Shown here: one piece after another, positions 22,439 to 31,872 of the stretch | Layout of the letters: each line of letters starts with the position of its first letter | How positions within the stretch are numbered: position 1 is the first letter of the stretch | From: Hygrocybe punicea | Lineage: Eukaryota > Basidiomycota > Agaricomycetes > Agaricales > Hygrophoraceae | NCBI GenBank assembly: GCA_963556145.1 | Contig: OY744464.1 | Span: 7,787,508-7,851,507 of the forward strand | Direction of reading: 5' to 3' | Length of the DNA stretch: 64,000 bases | Translations under genes and position numbers: made by a program | The notes under the pieces: generated by a model | Seen by the model: the letters and a program-made list of their open reading frames with translations, nothing else | What the model was told of the DNA's origin: nothing | The model's database searches: none

Positions 22439-24790
22439 TCATTGTTCAAGCCCAAGATTCACACGCAATGCCCCACACTGGTGATCATCAAGAAATGATT
22501 GGATGCCTTCTTTGCCAAAATCTCCAACCCCAGAATCCTTAGAATGTAGCAATCCATACCAGTGTTATCTGAAAAATCAAATCCACTAACCTGGTGACTG
22601 TATGCGTCATGATATCAAAAAGAACCAAGGAATCCTGTCCATTTACTGATGCCAGTGAACCTGTGTAATGACGAGTCATAGTTTCATAAGAAAGGATAAT
22701 GTAACAAGGGACACACCTTGAATATCAGCAAAGACCATCGACTTGTCACTGTGACTGTATGCAAAGTGAGCAAAAGCAAATATGGTTAGGCTTCAAAGAT
22801 CTTTCTTGTTCGTGGTATGTATGAGGGTACCACTATAACAAGTAACCATCATTGGCTGTGCTTTTCAACAAGCCACATGATCCTGTCTGTGCTATATTTA
22901 TCCCCTCCATAAGCTGGGCTGGGTAATTTTTCCTCAGCCTCTTTCCTGATGTTGGCATCAGCAAACATGATATCTGATCGGTGGAAGAGGTCAATTTCAA
23001 TCACTGGTGGCATGACTGGAACTTACTCTCATCGACCATTATGCCTCTTTCCTTGGCATCCTGTGAGAAACCACTGTCCGAGCACCAATCGGGTTAGTTT
23101 AGCTTGCATCTGATTATTGTTGTCTTCCACAGGTACCACAGCAGATTGGTGAGGTTCTGTTTCCCTGCCAAGATGAAAGAATCGTTTGGCTATAAACTCA
23201 CCATCAGACGTGCTCAGCTGGGTTGAACAAAGTGATTTAGTAAGCTCAACATAATGTATAATGCACTCACGTTATAGGCATGTTTCATGCTGCCTGACTT
23301 TGTTGGGTTATCTGACAATTGGCCTTGAATAATCTTGCCTGAACTCTCCAATGAGGGCCTTCCTGTTTCTTCATCAACATGACAAATAATTTTCATCAAC
23401 ATCACAGGACTCTGTGTGATAATAACGGAAACATTGGTCCTACTGGGCAGTTGGAACTGAGATCTCATTGGTCCTGAAAATAAAATTAGTGGGGACACAC
23501 GATCAGGGTAGGCTACCAACCAAACACATTGCAGCACTTCCACGCAGCTTCTTTACCATTGAAGGAGTTTTGATCTTGCCGAGGACATTTTGAGAGTGTT
23601 GAGGATGCCTTTCCATGAGTATTTTCATATTCAGTAGCATCAACCCAGTCTGACCACTGTAAACAAGAAATCAGGCTGAGGTTGCTATGATCAATGAAGA
23701 TATGTACAGCAAGGAAGTCTATGTACATTTCTAAGCACAAGATTGGGGTTCTTTGTTTCGTAATATGCTTCCAGACTGTGGGTACTTTGCTGATGTAGAT
23801 TGGCGCCATGCTTGGGGTTGAGTAATAGGCATAGAACTCCTGCAATGTAAGACTGGCAGTATTTGGTTCCAGGACTTTATTGCCTTCAAAACGGATTAAA
23901 ACATCATCCCTGGGCAGTGTACATGACTGTGCACAAGCTTTATGAGACTAAAAACTTACGGCGTCAGTGGTGCTGGTCGTTTTCTAGTCCATTCAACACT
24001 TATCTGATGCACAATCTCCACTTTGATGTCTACAAATGGGTTCATAAACAATTTGGCAGCCTGAGGCTGAGCTGCCACACCTGTCATGAACATCAAAACA
24101 GCCCATCACTTGGCACCACTCCCAAGATCAGCATCAATTTGTTTTGGAGTTTTGCTGACCTGCACTTGAGATATCATAAAGTTCATTTCATGTATTAGTA
24201 CACTGACAACATGTACCTGCCAACAGATCATTATTTATTCTTCTCCTGGGGTACCACCCCCAGTTTCGTGGTAGAGAAGAGAGGCAGTGCTGATGTTGGT
24301 AATTGGCTGCCTAGATGCTGGAGGCAACAGCTTCAGCCTGTCTTGCATTGATACTGGAGAGCATCAGGGATGACTTGGGCAAGATTTTGTGGGTGTGCTG
24401 GGGGTCCCTGTTCTGGAGGAACCGGTGTATCAGTATCAACATTGTCTCATTTTATGAAGGACTCACCAGCAGATTCCACATGTGCATGCTTGTTGCACTG
24501 AACTGAACCACATGTTTGGATAGCACCGGAATGTGGCATATTGTGTCTTGTGATGCTGCACATCTGACATTGCAGCCATCCCTAGATGGTGAGTTAGAAT
24601 TTAAATACATTTCTTCAGTTATTGAAACTTCACTGAAATGTCTGCATACTCAACCGAAATGCACTCATGAGGTTGAAGCTTGCTGCACTTCAAGCATATG
24701 CTGGTTTTTTCTTGCAGTGGAAATAGAATGTCACAGCCATCACATTCAGTATGAGTATTGATAGCGTGTAATGAATGAAAACTGTTGTGA
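22439..24790 (-). pseudogene. Fungal alpha-type kinase gene, decayed
   Basis: Read on the minus strand, exon-like blocks appear in the order expected of agaricomycete alpha-kinases (MHCK/EF2K fold). First is a Cys-rich N-terminus (ECDGCDILFP, ICLKCSKL; about 24760-24680). Next come FVDIKVEIVHQIS, DDVLIRFEGNKVLE, FNGKEAAWKC, VFGPMRSQFQ (splice near 23474-23520), GSMKHAYN, EFIAKRFFHLG, LVLGQWFL and DLFHRSDIMFADANIR. The core GTLIHTTNKK, LTIFAFAHFAY and MVFADIQG follows, and the C-terminal zinc-module end DSGVGDFGKEGIQSFLDDHQ...C ends at TGA 22439-22441. Damage includes an in-frame TGA at 22793-22795, where relatives have Arg, a phase loss near 22865, and disruption around 24330-24370. The enzyme would phosphorylate Ser/Thr, but this copy is very probably inactive. 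The start is not resolved. Confidence 0.6.
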
Positions 24791-24899
24791 TTTCAAAAAA
24801 AAAAGAGTGAGTGTGAATAGTGAATAAACAAGAATTGTCTGATGAGGTGGACTTGAATTTTGTCACATCAACTGTCCAACCCAAGCCCACCACCACATT

Positions 24900-26040
24900 A
24901 TGCCAAACCCCAAAGGGAAAAATGGCTATGGAGAAAAAATATGTGAGTTTGCTGCAGCTTTGCTGATCTTTTTAGACTTACGTGCAACCCCAAAGACCCA
25001 CCTGACAACATTCTTAATGATACCCTCATGGAATATGCCCGTCTTGGTCTGAAAAAGGAGCAACAAATCAGTAGGCTCCAAGACGACCATGGCCTATGCA
25101 TATGGTGAGATGATTTGTTACTAAAGGGATCACAATGACTTACCATGATATCCATCATCCTTTTGAAGTTGAAACAAATAGAACGGAGACTGGCCATTCC
25201 AACTTCGAGGCGACCTTTCCCCCAAGAAGTGATTAGACAAGTTGTATTCGATGAGGTGGACAAGGACTTGATGCAGAACAATGGGCCGAGATACCATCAA
25301 GTGAAGTTGAGGGATCAAGGGTTTGTTGTTTCCAGGTACTCATATTTGGCCACACATTCAAGCTTGACTTCAATGGTACATTTTACCCACAGACACAAGA
25401 TTCGCGACATCATGATTGAACACTTTCCAAAAGGGTTTGACCAACACTTCCCTGGAAAACCACAAGTGCTGCATTGGTGTCCCTTAATAGCAATTGGACC
25501 TTTCCACGAAATTTCCTCTGATGGCCACGAAAAGCTTTTGCAGCAAGCATTACAAATGGGGGATATCGGGTTGCCAATCTATGCCTACAAAGATAAATGG
25601 AGTGACACACTACTGAAGATTTCAGTGATACCCAATTGTTGCAGTGCTGCCGCAATTGGCCATCTTTACTTAGATTTGATGAAGGAAATTGGTGGTAAGT
25701 GTCTTCAGATACATTCACAAAACATTTTACAAGTGATTGTGACAGGCACTCCAATTCAATCAACGATGGACAAGGGCTCAGAAATTGGCTGGCAGTATGC
25801 ATTCCAAAGTGAACTTCAGTGAGTTTCCTTCACTGGAATGATTTCTGACTGGTGATTCACTCAGTTTTCAGAGAGGTATTGGCACCCAATGTTGATCCTG
25901 ACATATTCCCACCAAGTGTGATCCTTCCGAGCCCACATCATATCATGATTGAGGGTTTTTGGCGCTGGCTTAAGACAAAAGTTGGGCTCAATATCAAGAC
26001 ATGTCACATACATATGGTCGACCAGGATGGTAATACTTGA
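24900..26040 (+). pseudogene. Integrase-like (WSSDG/SSDGHEKL family) gene, 3'-truncated
   Basis: Blocks in order are CNPKDPPDNILNDTLMEYAR (about 24980-25040), an exon from about 25160 to 25820 and a last exon from about 25868. They carry RDQGFVVSRYSYL, HFPKGFDQHFPGKPQ, EISSDGHEKLLQQALQMG, IYAYKDKWSDTLLK and IGHLYLDLMKEIGGKCLQ, then PSPHHIMIEGFWRWLKTKVG. In the fungal family I recognise, the Asp of SSDGH and the Glu of the IEGFWRWL motif sit where an RNase-H-fold integrase core has acidic catalytic residues. Introns such as 25092-25160 (GTGAGA...GAAG) fit. The first junction (near 24943-24980) does not keep phase. The coding similarity stops about 25990, where an unrelated minus-strand fragment begins, so the gene is truncated. 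It is probably a mobile-element or domesticated-integrase gene. Confidence 0.5.
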
Positions 26041-26291
26041 ACTTGTAGCGTTGCTGATCTGAGACCTTCCACTTCATTTCACCAAACCGTGTTAGCATAG
26101 CACGCATAAAATGAACGTAATTGTCTGGTAGACATGCGAAGGTAAGTTCTTTGCTGTGTATGTCGCGCTTGGACTTGACAGCAGGTTGCTTGCCAATCTT
26201 GGGAATAGCTGGTGTATGTCAGATGAGCTGCAGTGAGAGATTGGCACAGTATTCTTCTGAATCATCATCAGACCCATCGGAGTCGACCATG
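26041..26291 (-). pseudogene. Small gene fragment of an uncharacterised agaricomycete family
   Basis: On the minus strand an ATG at 26289-26291 starts an acidic MVDSDGSDDDSEEY segment. After an in-frame TGA, it continues as KSKRDIHSKELTFAC and FMRAMLTRFGEMKWKVSDQQ before running into the truncated integrase. The pattern resembles the N-terminus of an uncharacterised mushroom family. It is too short and broken to be functional. Confidence 0.35.
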
Positions 26292-26314
26292 ATAGTCACA
26301 CAAAACTTCTACAA

Positions 26315-26414
26315 TTGTAACTCAGCTATCTATTAGAGCTCGGCTTAGGCGGCAGCGGAGTTATGCCACAATAAAAATTTTCTCAATTCCACATAGCTAT
26401 GAAATCAGCTGTAA
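26315..26414. repeat. 100-bp repeat, copy 1 (other copy 51992-52091)
   Basis: It is 96% identical by eye to 51992-52091, in the same orientation, with all differences being transitions. Similarity ends sharply on both sides, at TA-rich edges (TTGTAACTCAGC...ATCAGCTGTAA). It is probably a tiny MITE or transposon terminus. Confidence 0.7.
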
Positions 26415-26483
26415 CCGAAAGGTAAGGTAGGAAAAGGAAAGTTTCCGAGAAAACCATTACCCAATATGAAGGTAGATACAAGG

Positions 26484-28665
26484 CTACACAGTTGCCTCAC
26501 TCATCAACTCCGAACAAGCATCATTTAGTATTTCACTCAGGTTTTGGAACATCTCTTCATCGCACCCCAGTTGATCTTCCTCTGAGTGTTTGAAACTATC
26601 ACTAGCATTAAGGATAACCCTAGCCATCTTTATAAAATAAGGCATTAAAACCTGGTGCTGCGGTTGGATCGTCTCCTTGAAGCGATTTTTTGTAAGAAAC
26701 CGATGCTTAGCACCAGCAATCATGTTCATATCCACTTCAGAAACCCAGCTGGTGAACGAAGATGGAAGAGTTTGGTTCGGTTCCATTGATGCTAGCACGA
26801 GTCCAACATACAAAATGCTCTCATAGTCAAGTCTTGGTAAATGTCGAAATTCTTCACTGAACTCCAACGTGTCCATTGCCATATAGAGGAGTGTGCCCTA
26901 GCATATGAAAGTCGGGCTAGGCGAGTGAGCAGGATCGGTGTAACTTACTGTTAAATGCAGATGTGTACTGGTATCTCTCTTGTCTGTGTATCCAGGCACG
27001 TAGTAATCGGCGTTATCGAGATCCATCAAAAAAGCAACTCTATTCGGTTCGCTATCGCACGGTGACGTGAAAAGTAGGTTCGAGAGAGATATATCGCGGT
27101 GATTAATGGCGGTTTCAAGAGGGGGTTTTGTCAGATCGTGAATGGCTACAAGATTAGACATCGTTAAAGTAACATTATGCATGCTCTGAATAGACTCACC
27201 TCTTACGGCACAGCTCATTATACCAACAATTTCTAGGGGGTTCCTAGCCTCTTGGATGGGATCACCTAACTTATCTAGCGGTATTCTGACGAGACGTCTA
27301 CATCCCCGCGTTGGCGAATCGCTAAGCTGCCACAGTTCGGACGTAGTGGTTACGATAAAATCCCTAGCGCTATGTCCAGTAAAATTTGGGTGTAACGTCG
27401 CCATGTCCGAAATCTGTCGTCGTGCCGCTATCGCAAGAAATTCTGCCTCGTTTCTATGGCTGATGTCTGGCCAAGATTCTTTAATGACGATATGCATCGT
27501 CAAATGCTCGACAACGTAAACGACAGTGCAGCGTCCGAGTAAATTCCTATGTACGATTACAAATCGAACAAATTTGGCCTCGACAGCTGCCGCAAGCTCA
27601 ACAATTTCGGGCGCGAGTTGCTCGTCTTCTCTCTCACAAGGATATTTGAGCATATCACCAGGGGAAAAACGATGGTTGATTGTAAGGAGATTGAGAGCAT
27701 GGATGAACTTGTATTTATTCGTGAGACAGTGCTGATGCTTCCCAGAGTGGTGGTAGCCAGATGGATCGAAGTTCACGAGCCTAAAATGCCATCCTTCTCC
27801 AGATCCTTTCGCCGAAGACGGGGCCTTGTTCAGAAACAAGCAGGGTATGCTATGTCTCATGGGTTGAGCAAACCGGACCTCTCGTACGTAGCCCGCGACT
27901 TGTATGATTTCTTCCATTGAACTTTTGCTACCATATGTGAGTTCTACGAAAGCCATAATGTTGGAGTAGAATATAACTGGATGCGGCGTTAACGAGTTCG
28001 GGGTGTCGACCTTGGGTAGCGTTTTCGATTGTTGGGATTTCTTCATCTGGTCTGTTAACGTTCGTTCGATAAGCCGTTGGCTGGAGCGGGTAGCTGGTGT
28101 AGGGACCAATTTGGCCTTTATGGGGTGCGCGACGGTTTCCGAACCGGAAGCCAGACTTGGAACTGCATCTTCAGTCGGCTCTTCAACTTGCACCAATGTT
28201 GAATTGTTTCTACTCAACAAAAAATATAGCAAGGTTGAGACTTCGGAAGTCATACACTGACATGGTGAATCGACGTGCTTTAGGATCCAGTTCAAGTTTG
28301 TGCTCGCGGCGCACATTCTCACGCATTTGTTGGGCTTCACGCGTGAGACACGAACTGTGTACAACAGCTATGTCGGGCCGAATTTTCTTCGCATTCAGTG
28401 GACGATCCAAGTGGACGAAATGAAACTGGCATGACTTGTCGACTTGATCGAGGTAGTCATTCAGAAACACCGCGAAGTCTCTCTCGTATCGAGGTCGATA
28501 GACGTGCTGATCCATCTGGATCAAGAGTGCGCGTACGGCGTTGAGACCCGTCGTTCCAGGCCCGGGCGTCGCTGGGAGTTCCCATTCTGTAATCCAGGAA
28601 TCATCCAGTTCAACTTTCAGATGATGATCGAGAATATGCCGTTTGTTCATGTCAATATCGGTCAT
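26484..28665 (-). CDS. FunK1-type (fungal-specific) protein kinase
   Basis: The ATG is at 28663-28665 and TAG at 26484-26486. Blocks are, first, an N-terminal LPATPGPGTTGLNAVRALL and an IRPDIAVV motif. An intron of about 55 nt follows (weak GTCTCA donor, phase-consistent), joining VYDFR to IEEPTEDAV. Next is a long exon with SKSSMEEIIQVAGYVRE, YVVEHLTMHIVIKESWPD, the catalytic loop NHRDISLSNLLF (HRD-type) and FLMDLDNADY (DFG-like, here DLD). After an intron near 26897-26990 comes the P+1 region GTLLYMAMDTLEF and the C-lobe. These are hallmarks of FunK1 kinases, a family expanded in Agaricomycetes and related to eukaryotic protein kinases. I saw no broken junction, so it may be functional. It begins about 140 bp from the Harbinger element. 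Confidence 0.75.
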
Positions 28666-28756
28666 TCTGGTGGCGGTTGCGACAGTATGCGTGCTGTCTA
28701 GGCGTCGTTTGGTCAGGAGACAGATGAGGATTTTTTGTGATCAAATATTACGCAAA

Positions 28757-28803
28757 CATCAGGAAATCAGGGAGGCGCCGGTATATCCAGGCAGAGTTGA
28801 TTA
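28757..28803. repeat. Split AT-rich repeat unit, left fragment
   Basis: It matches 40548-40590 (ACATCAGGAAAT..., GTATATCCAGGC(A/G)GAGTTGA). It continues on the far side of the Harbinger element at 31834-31872 and of the 2.6-kb element at 34481-34783. Confidence 0.75.
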
Positions 28804-28905
28804 GGGCCTGTTCAGTAACTTGGTAACCAAACACTCCTCATTGTTTCTGAGACATGCTGGACATGCCGGACATTGCTGACAAACTCCGCCTCTTGTTCTG
28901 TTCCT

Positions 28906-30300
28906 ATGGCGGAGCCACCCCCTATGGCTGACCCCCCTTCTCCTCATATCATTGTATCTCCCCCATCTCCAATGGCATCAGCCTCAAAGTCAAAGTCAAA
29001 GTCAAAGGCCAAGGGTAAGGGTAAGGCGGGTGGAGAGAACTCTGGTGACAAGACACCTCGCCTGCAGTCACGGTGGAGTGACAAAGAAACTGGTTTCCTT
29101 ATCGATTTCCTCCTGCAGCACAAGGCAGAGGCGGGTGATGGTGCAAATTTCAAGGCAGCAACCTGGAATGCTGCTGCTGCTGCAATGGCCAAAACCCCCC
29201 CTGAAAAGGGGATTCCCAAGTCGGCCGCTTCTTGCCAATCTAGATGGGGGAGGGTGAGTGACTTCTGACTTGTAATAATAGTATGCTGATGTTTCAATTC
29301 AGTTAAGGGAGATCTATCATGATGTGGAGCCCCTCACAAGACTGTCTGGCTTACCCTGGGACCATACGCGTGGGCTTAACATCGATGAGAACACTCAGCC
29401 AGTCTGGGATAAATATATCAAGGTATTATTATCTGCCCTCTTCTCTCTATTCCATTGACAGTCATGTAGAAACATCCCAAAGCCCGTCCCTTCCGCAACA
29501 AGGGCTGGGACCTCTATGTCGATATGCAGCAATTGATGCCATCCCATGGGAAGGGGGAAAAAGTTTACCGGCCCTCGCAGTCTACTTCCCAGGGTGCAGT
29601 ACTCAGCTCCCCCTCTTCGTCAGGAGAAGGAAATCATGAAGGACATAGTGATTCATCACCCGATGAGAGCCATCCCCCTCCGCCTTCCTCCCTGCCCCCA
29701 AGTCCCCCTCGACCAGGTAAGGGGAAGAAACGTAAAGAAACACCAACTTCGACATCCGCATCCATATCAGATCTAACAATATCCTCTCTCATCGATACCG
29801 AGGGAAGCGTCTCCAAGCGTGCTCGTATAACTGGTCCTGTCGCCTTAAACGGCATCAGGGAGGGAATGTCGACATTCAACACCACTCTACGCACTATGTC
29901 CGAGCACAAAATCCGTCGGGCAGAGATCCTGCCCCGTCCGCCCCCACCCGACCCTTCCGATGCTCAAGTTAGGCAGGCAGCCCAAGACTTATTGCAGGAA
30001 AAGGATAAATATCTTGATGACGACACGATGATTGCCATGTTTGACTTGTTTGCAGAGAGTCCTGTACAGGCGCAAACCTACCTTGGTATCCGCAGAGACA
30101 GCCTGCGCCGGCTCTGGATTAAGAGAGAGGTTGAGAAGGTTGGCCGCATGATTCCTGACTTTGCCGCTCCACCCCCCCCCCCCCCCAATAATTCTTTTTT
30201 TACTTTTTTACTTGCCAGCCTCAGTATTTTTCTGTACCTTTGTATTTTTCTATACCTCACAAATGATATCGACAGTCCAAAAGAAAGAGCGGTCTCATAG
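28906..30300 (+). CDS. Harbinger-encoded MYB/SANT-like protein
   Basis: Exons 28906-29253, 29303-29422 and 29470-30300 join in phase across 49- and 47-nt introns. The N-terminus is Pro-rich, then Lys-rich (KSKSKSKAKGKGKAGG). It is followed by a trihelix/MYB-SANT-like domain (RWSDKETGFLIDFLLQHKAE, WNAAAAAM, SCQSRWGRLREIYHDV, GLPWDHTRGL, WDKYIKKHPKARPFRNKG). The central region has a basic KGKKRKE signal, and the C-terminal part includes DDDTMIAMFDLFAESPVQAQTY. The end is hydrophobic (FFTFLLASLSIFLYLCIFLY), which may be read-through of 3' AT-rich DNA. In Harbinger elements this partner binds the TIRs and helps import the transposase into the nucleus. Confidence 0.85.
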
Positions 30301-30357
30301 TATTGTTCTGAGCAAAATACATGGCAAAAAAGATTCGGAGTACATGGCCAAAAAAAA

Positions 30358-31690
30358 TTACAGAGACACCGTCATCAGCCTTTCCCGGGCTTCCCTCGCC
30401 TCCTGCTCACGGGCCTCCCTTTCTTGAAGGAATTGGTTGTAATCCAACCACATTTTTTCTGCCATAACATCTCGCATGTCAGATGCCGCTTCGCAAGATG
30501 CACGGCTTGGCAATCCATCCGAAAGCATTCCCAAGACATCTGGATCAACATGGGGAGGGAGTATGTCCTGGTCATCATTATAGTCCTCTGCATCAGTGGG
30601 GTCGTATCGGCGGATGAAATTATGGAGGGTGCAGAGGGCTGGTGGAATGCGAGCTTGCACCTTCAGGCTATATTCGGGGGGTAGGAGGAGGAGCCGGAAA
30701 CGACATTTTAGGACACCAAATATTCGTTCCACCACATTTCGAGCAGACGAATGACGAAGATTAAATAATTCTTCTTTATTCATCAGTGCTCGATCTCCGC
30801 GTCGCCATTCGTCAAGATGATAACGTTGGCCATGATAGGGAATCAAGAGTTGTTGTGTAAGTGCGAAACCCGCATCAGCGAGGTAGTACTTGCCGGGGGG
30901 GATTCGGAAGTCGTGGCGGCGAGCGTCATTGTAGATTGCGGCATCAGCTACTGACCCATCCCATCCACTGAGAACATAAACAAATCGCATGTCGAACGAA
31001 CATGCCATCAGGCAGTTCTGGGACAAGAACCCTTTGCGATTACGGGATGCAGCTCGATCAGCTTTGGGTGGGACGCAATTGATGTGAGTGCCATCGACGG
31101 CACCCAACACATCAGTGAAGTATGGGAAAAATTTTGGATTGCTGGATATTTCAGGGGCAGTGGGATCACCGCGCTTTGGAAGAGTGACATATTTCGTATA
31201 GAACGGTGAGGATGAAAAGGCGAGAAGCATCCTGCGGAAGCAGCTGTGGTAAGGTGGTCATTAAACTTGAAATTAATGGGTATGGGGGAACTGACTTGGA
31301 TATGGAACCATTGGCATGTTGGAACCGCTCACTAAGTTGTCGAATTGTGTTACTGGTGACGCATGCATGAAGGAAGATCGCAAGCTGCTCGGGTAGGGTG
31401 ACGTGTTTCATATCCTTATAGCCCATCTTGCATAGTGTTTTAAGAAGGGCTTGGAACACCCGGAGATGTACTCCAAGAGCGATTTTGATGCGATCAGGGT
31501 GCCCCGTCATGAGTTCATTGACCCATGCAACTCCAGAGAATGCAGAATTGTGATGAGGAATTTTGTCGTAGTAAGTCTCAGCCCAGGCCACAGCAGTATG
31601 ACAAAGAAAGCCAAAAAGACCAACAATGGCCAGATCGTCAATACCAATGCCAAAGACGTCAGAATCAGAATCGGAATCAGAGTCAGCCAT
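30358..31690 (-). CDS. PIF/Harbinger DDE transposase
   Basis: Two exons (31690-31296 and 31243-30358) join in phase over a 52-nt intron (GTCAGT...ACAG) to give 426 residues from the ATG at 31688-31690. A second in-frame ATG at 31781-31783 lies inside the TIR. The catalytic motifs of DDE_Tnp_4 are present: GAVDGTH (first Asp), YLADAGFAL (second Asp) and RNVVERIFGVLKCRF (Glu). The N-terminal HTH-like part contains LPEQLAIFLHACVT and IRQLSERFQHANGSIS. The C-terminus is a charged helix (EREAREQEAREARE). Motifs and length are intact. It is convergent with the MYB-like gene, with the two stop codons 58 bp apart. Confidence 0.88.
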
Positions 31691-31833
31691 TGCGCTGAGG
31701 CAACGATGAAATGATAATGGATAGTATGCGCGCAGCTCAGGAAGGAAACGGAATTTGTCAGCAATGTCCGGCATGTCCGGCATGTCTCGGAAACAATGAG
31801 GAGTGTTTGGTTACCGAGTTACTGAACAGGCCC

Positions 31834-31872
31834 TAATTGATAAGCCGACTTGTAGACGTTTGCAATGTCTTA
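31834..31872. repeat. Split AT-rich repeat unit, middle fragment
   Basis: This 39-bp piece (TTGATAAGCCGACTTGTAG..., GTTTGCAATGTCTTA) matches 40588-40631. It lies between the Harbinger element and the 2.6-kb element, so it marks two independent insertions into one repeat copy. Confidence 0.75.

Larger units (their letters stand above)
28804..31833. mobile_element. Complete PIF/Harbinger DNA transposon
   Basis: The 3030-bp element has about 80-bp TIRs that differ at only about three positions. The left starts GGGCCTGTTCAGTAACT at 28804, and the right is its inverted copy ending at 31833. Flanks are TTA (28801-28803) and TAA (31834-31836), close to the 3-bp TWA target of the superfamily. It encodes both proteins typical of Harbinger: a MYB/SANT-like DNA-binding protein on the plus strand and a DDE transposase on the minus strand, convergent. 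Near-identical TIRs and intact frames suggest a young and possibly active copy. Confidence 0.9.
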
